A DNA stretch of 64,000 nt from Thalassia testudinum (Eukaryota > Streptophyta > Magnoliopsida > Alismatales > Hydrocharitaceae): the NCBI GenBank assembly GCA_037157565.1, contig JAZHRO010000024.1:11352501-11416500 (forward strand), given 5' to 3'. This document shows positions 59,994 to 64,000 of this stretch, piece by piece; position 1 is the stretch's first letter, and each line of letters opens with the position of its first letter. Below the pieces are notes generated by a model. That model worked only from the letters and a program-made list of their open reading frames with translations. It had not been told where the DNA came from and did not search any database. The translations under genes and the position numbers were made by a program.

Positions 59994-60552
59994 ATGTTTA
60001 TAGAAAAACACTTCACAGATATAACTTTGTATATCATTTGTACACAACTTATGTGTCATGTCACATTGGTATGACACGTCATGTCATATTCACATGATGT
60101 GTTTACCATGTCATATGATATGTTTTATACCATATATTATATATATATATACGTGTCTTTTTCCCTATAAAATTAGAACAACTATTAATAAATATCGCAT
60201 CAACATGACATGACAATTCTATCAAATTGTGTATAAAGTAACGTGTATATCATTATCCATGTTTACAGGGTCATCCATGTAAATAATAATATAATAATAA
60301 TTTATCCACCACCAGCAGGGCCGCAGCGTAGAGGGGAACCAACATTCGTATCTTCTGAGGGAGGACGCCGCGGGGGAGAGGCCTCTCTCGATCGATCAAA
60401 CCTCCTTTATTCCTTCGAATCTTTCAAATGAATTATCGGTAATCTTCCCATTCTCGAATTGGGTTCCCATCAAAATCCCTTCCTGTCCACTGCCTCGTGG
60501 GTTTTTAGTCGGGTAGTTTCTGGTGAAGGAAGCACCAAGAGAGCATAGTGGA
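59994..60552. other. Upstream region of gene 2
   Basis: It has several overlapping short palindromes (ATGTCATATTCACATGATGT, 60080-60105), a TATATATATATACG run near 60137, and a more GC-rich part from 60310 that probably contains the 5' untranslated region of gene 2. No firm promoter element can be named. Confidence 0.45.
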
Positions 60553-62024
60553 ATGGCGCTTTCTGGTGGTTCCTCGTGGGCTTCTCTTCCCCCGACGTCT
60601 CTCTCCCGCAGGAGGCAGCAGCATATGGTGATTTCTTGGCTTCAGAATTCTTTTTATATGCGCTTGTGTGGTTTTGGGTGCTCGAGGGTCGACTTGTTTG
60701 GTGACCCAGCAACTACCTTTCTTCTATTTCAACTTTTGGGTTTAGTTTTTTTTCCCTTCTGGGTACCTTTGTTTTTGTGGAGAAATGTCTGTTTTTGTTT
60801 TTTAGTGTCTGGTGATCACCACTCGAATGGCTTTGGTACTTTGAGCTCTTGATATGTGATGGGCAAATTGATACATCAAACATAATGGTTATTGAATGGA
60901 ACACACCACAAAATTGCTGAACTTGTCATTATTGGTGCTACAATATCCGTTGTTCACGTATTGAAAACAACAGGAAACGCTCTCATCACTCGCTTGGTGA
61001 TAAGTGGTAAACCCTAAACCCTAAGAATTTTCTTTTCTCTGTGTTATTAGTTCTGTGACCGTAAGAGGTCTCCTTTAATTGTACTCTGAGAACTTGTGCT
61101 CTTAACTGATGTGGATAGACAAATATGCTATACGAAATATGTCAACCAATTGGGTGGTTATCGATCGGATTACTATCCTTTCACTTTTCAGAAAAAAAAA
61201 AAAGCTATATGAAATATCCATTAGCAACTTGCTAAACGTATGAAGTTTAAAGTGCTAAGAATAAAATGCCCTCAAAAAAAGTTCTGCGAAGAGAACTGAG
61301 AAAGGAGAGAGATTGATTAGTTAACTGGGTTTAATTTGTACATGAAGTATAAGTAGAGCAAACCATCTCAAGCCAGGTCTTCCTTGTACTATGTGAGTTT
61401 ATAAGTAGTTGAAATGAGATAAATTTTCGTCTTTTCCTTAGTTCGCATAATTCACTGAATTTTTGGTTTTATTTATAGGACATTCAACATGGTAAGTGGA
61501 GAATGATGGGATGCTGCAAAAATCAAGTGGATTTGTTCTGTGGAGTTAACTGTATGTATCTTGACTTTTTTGTTTTCTGTTGACTATGGTTTTTGAGGTT
61601 ATTAGATACTTCTTGACAGTAGGTTCTACAACGGCATCAGCAATTCAGGTCCCATTAAGATCCATTTTTCTGAAGAAGCAGTTGCCCTTGCTGGCTTATG
61701 CCAGTTCTGGTGGGATTTCTTCGGATAGTGAATTGGATGACAATGTGGTTGAGGAAGAAAATGAGGAAAGTGCAAAAGAGGAGGATTCTGTTGAAGGCAA
61801 CCTGGGCATGTCTACAGATGGAACTGATGGAAAACCTGGATTTGTCTCCTTTTCTGGAAGACCTTATCAAACATTTGATGAAGCCCCTGCACCTGATCTG
61901 GAGCAGAAACGATCAAACTTATACTGGTTTCTAGGTCCTACTGTATTAGTAGCTTCCTTTATTTTCCCGTCACTCTACATGCGAAGATTGACATTAATGA
62001 TATTTGAGGACTCTCTATTAACAG
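60553..62024 (+). CDS. Gene 2 (partial): probable organelle membrane protein, exons 1-2
   Basis: Proposed exons are 60553-60627 (25 codons) and 61649-62024 (376 nt), joined in phase 0, with donor ATG|GTGATT and acceptor ATTCAG. The second ends at ACAG|GTATT with one base left over, so at least one more exon is needed. The N-terminus (MALSGGSSWASLPPTSLSRR) is Ser/Arg-rich and lacks acidic residues, like a plastid or mitochondrial targeting peptide. Then come an acidic stretch (SDSELDDN, EEENEESAKEED), the segment GFVSFSGRPYQTFDE and a hydrophobic segment WFLGPTVLVASFIFPSLY followed by IFEDSLLT. I do not recognise the family. A possible small exon at 63178-63204 is unproven. Exon 1 is the weaker call. 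Confidence 0.6.
61009..61024 (+). promoter_or_regulatory. Telo-box-like AAACCCTAAACCCTAA in intron 1 of gene 2
   Basis: The run AAACCCTAAACCCTAA has two plant telomere units. Telo boxes are known near transcription starts of plant genes, where they bind TRB/Pur-type proteins. Here it lies about 460 bp after the proposed start codon, in the first intron. It could equally be a chance match or a small interstitial telomere remnant. Confidence 0.4.
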
Positions 62025-64000
62025 GTATTATTTTTGTTTTGTATGCAATAAATTATACATCTTGGTGCATTTATTTCTGCCATATATATGTGTAATTTGC
62101 TTCATGAATTTCCCACTCTGCGAGGAACCTGTGGAAGGTTAGACCAGTTAGGATCAATTCTATGCAGCAGTATCCTGCTTGCTTGTAAGACTCTACATCC
62201 ATGACTCAAACCTGACCTCCAAGTCACACAGTGGCAACTTTTATTGTCATCTCAAGACCTGCCTTCTTCATTTTGCTGTATGGCATTAAAATTTAAGTTG
62301 GCAGTAGATACCAACTGGATGAGTGATGCTTAATGCACTTCTCTGTTGTAAGGAGGCAGATGGTTCTAGGAGTAGGAATCTGTTCGAATGGATCAAAAGG
62401 TTTTAGAATTTTTGAGATGCAAAAATGCTGGGAAGTACTTTTCCCCAATCTATTTTCATTGATCCTTAATCAAAGAAAAAGCAAGGTTTTGATACTGCAA
62501 TGCTACTAACATTATACATGATTATATTCTGTCCTTAATGTTAGCTTTGTTTAGAGTCGGCTTGATTAATTTGAAGGGTTGTTGAAGAATTACCATAGAA
62601 TGTGTATGTCTTGCTAGCATTTGATTGAGGATGAAAAGGATAGGAGCATGCATAAATACATCAAGGATGCTTGTTCAATAATTAAGAATTTGTTTTATGA
62701 AAATTATAATTTTGTATAGATTGTAAAATGGTCATCTGAAAGTGCTAAAACATTGTAGTCTTTTCAGAGTTGCTCATGACAAGCATTTTCTCTACAGAAA
62801 GAGATACCTAGATTCAAATGGAACCTGTAAGCTTATGTTGTAGGTATGTAGCATATGATATATCTTTTTTAAAGCAATCACTTTGTAGCATCTAAATTGC
62901 CACTCTTAACAATATAGTGCTCTATTTCAAGATTAGGTAGGAGGAAGATTGTTGAAAGGAGCTTGTGATGGAAACATTTAGATATACAGTGAAGGAGTTG
63001 TGACAGAGAGTATGAAGTCATTGGGCTACATTTAAAAGGCGAAGTATCATGCAAGTTGGGAAGGAGAAACACAAGAATTTGATAGAAAAGTAATGGGCAG
63101 TGGACAGTGGGCTTGGGGAATACAATTTGGGAAATTTTGTGAAGTCATGGAGGGAGATGTCTGTGATTGATCTGCAGGTAATATCCTCTTTGATGGAATC
63201 TTCAGGTAATAATAGAAGGGACTAGTCTCATTGAAATTGAGAAACAGGAGCATGATATAAATCCAAAAACTAGGGCAGGCTGAATTTAGTTCTTACATAG
63301 CTTCTAGCCAAGAATAGCATAAAACCCACCAATCTAATTTTACTTAAGGCAGCTTTTGCTTTCTCTTTTCCTAGACCATGCTAGCACTCACTAATTTAGG
63401 GGGCATTCAGTGTGCTATCTGCTGGCAACTTTTGTGTAAATTAGTTTTGTTAGTAATGCGAAATGACTGTTTTTGGAAGATTTTTTTATGGCAGTTGGCA
63501 GCACTCTCCATTTTGAATCATAGAGAAAATCATCTTCTACCAACTTATTAAGAAAACACACTTTTATTCACAATGGAAATTCGGGGAATGCTATTGAAGT
63601 CCTGATGAGGTGGGTGCGTACCGTCCTCAAGTAGTTGTCATTTACCCCCTCAAGAAACTGCAATGCAAAATCATCTTCTGCTAATTTTTCTTGTGTGGGC
63701 CAATTTTTGGGCTGTTGATCATAGACCTATGCATAAGATGTCCATGATAGAAATGAATAAGGTAGATCTGTGGCTACATAAATTCAATCATGAACCTGAG
63801 ACTTTTAGGCAAAAATTGTTGCTCACCTGGAAATAGAATGGGAGAAACACAAAGTGCTTTACATATCTAGAGATAGGCTTATGCATTGGAGTACGAAACT
63901 GGATGTTGATTCTTTCAATATGGAAGTCTTGAGAAATGTTGGGAGGAAGCTATAAAGCACTAATGACCTAATACATACTATTTGAAAATTCAGAATTCTC
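62025..64000 (+). other. Intron of gene 2 and window edge
   Basis: No complete downstream exon of gene 2 is recognisable. Minus-strand short frames at 62878-63253 share a phrase (FLLPNLHDTSPF / LFLNFNETSPF) but match nothing I know. No LTR or TIR ends were found. Confidence 0.45.

Noticed and set aside
60720..60840. Hydrophobic reading after exon 1 of gene 2 as a membrane protein
   Set aside because: It is T-rich intron sequence beyond a good donor, and joining exon 2 from the donor keeps a sensible frame.
61009..61024. Interstitial telomere array
   Set aside because: Only two units are present; this is better described as a telo-box-like motif.

Overview
This is flowering-plant nuclear DNA. 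Most of it is nested LTR retrotransposons, and it also holds LINE remnants, short terminal-inverted-repeat elements and two split protein genes with GT-AG (one GC-AG) introns. Nothing visible fixes the plant family. All coordinates and comparisons below come from reading the sequence by eye.

Positions 1-30691 form a retrotransposon nest. A Ty3/gypsy chromovirus-like element (A, minus strand, 138-7989) has a 2.6-kb 3' LTR, a pol region and a Met-tRNA primer site. Its 5' LTR is cut off at 7989 and fused head to head to an oppositely oriented LTR of the same family (B, 7990-10324). Next is an Athila-type gypsy element (C, minus, about 10325-19075), split by a 1729-bp solo LTR (F, 12615-14343) that has a perfect 5-bp target duplication. 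A second chromovirus-like element (D, plus, about 19076-30691) follows. D is split in its pol gene by a 4331-bp deletion derivative of a Tat/Athila-like element (E, 19565-23895, duplication ACTAC). The 3' LTR of D holds a truncated, reversed copy of the F-type LTR (G, 29444-30541), which itself carries about 190 bp resembling plastid ycf1.

Positions 30692-36600 hold element remnants: a GC-rich block between TTTGGTA-type ends, and a plus-strand LINE whose RNase H part is present twice, with a fragment of an E-type LTR between the copies.

Positions 36928-46443 hold gene 1, a six-exon gene (259 codons plus stop) for a membrane protein with an organelle-type N-terminus. Its last intron, about 7.7 kb, contains two minus-strand non-autonomous LTR elements (38714-40974 and 41534-42777), each with target duplications.

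Positions 46444-60552 are mostly AT-rich intergenic DNA. They include a GC-rich block with diverged inverted flanks (47265-48300), a 5'-truncated minus-strand LINE with a perfect 16-bp target duplication (55150-58956) and two copies of one MITE family (56521-56742, inside the LINE, and 59761-59993). From 60553 the first two exons of gene 2 encode a plastid- or mitochondrion-type N-terminus, an acidic stretch and a membrane segment; the rest appears to lie beyond the window.

The most unusual feature is a short palindromic module built on CAGACGTCTG. It recurs in the LTRs of A, B, D, F and G, although F and G do not otherwise look related to A, B and D. In several LTRs it forms hairpins whose pairing is kept despite sequence change.
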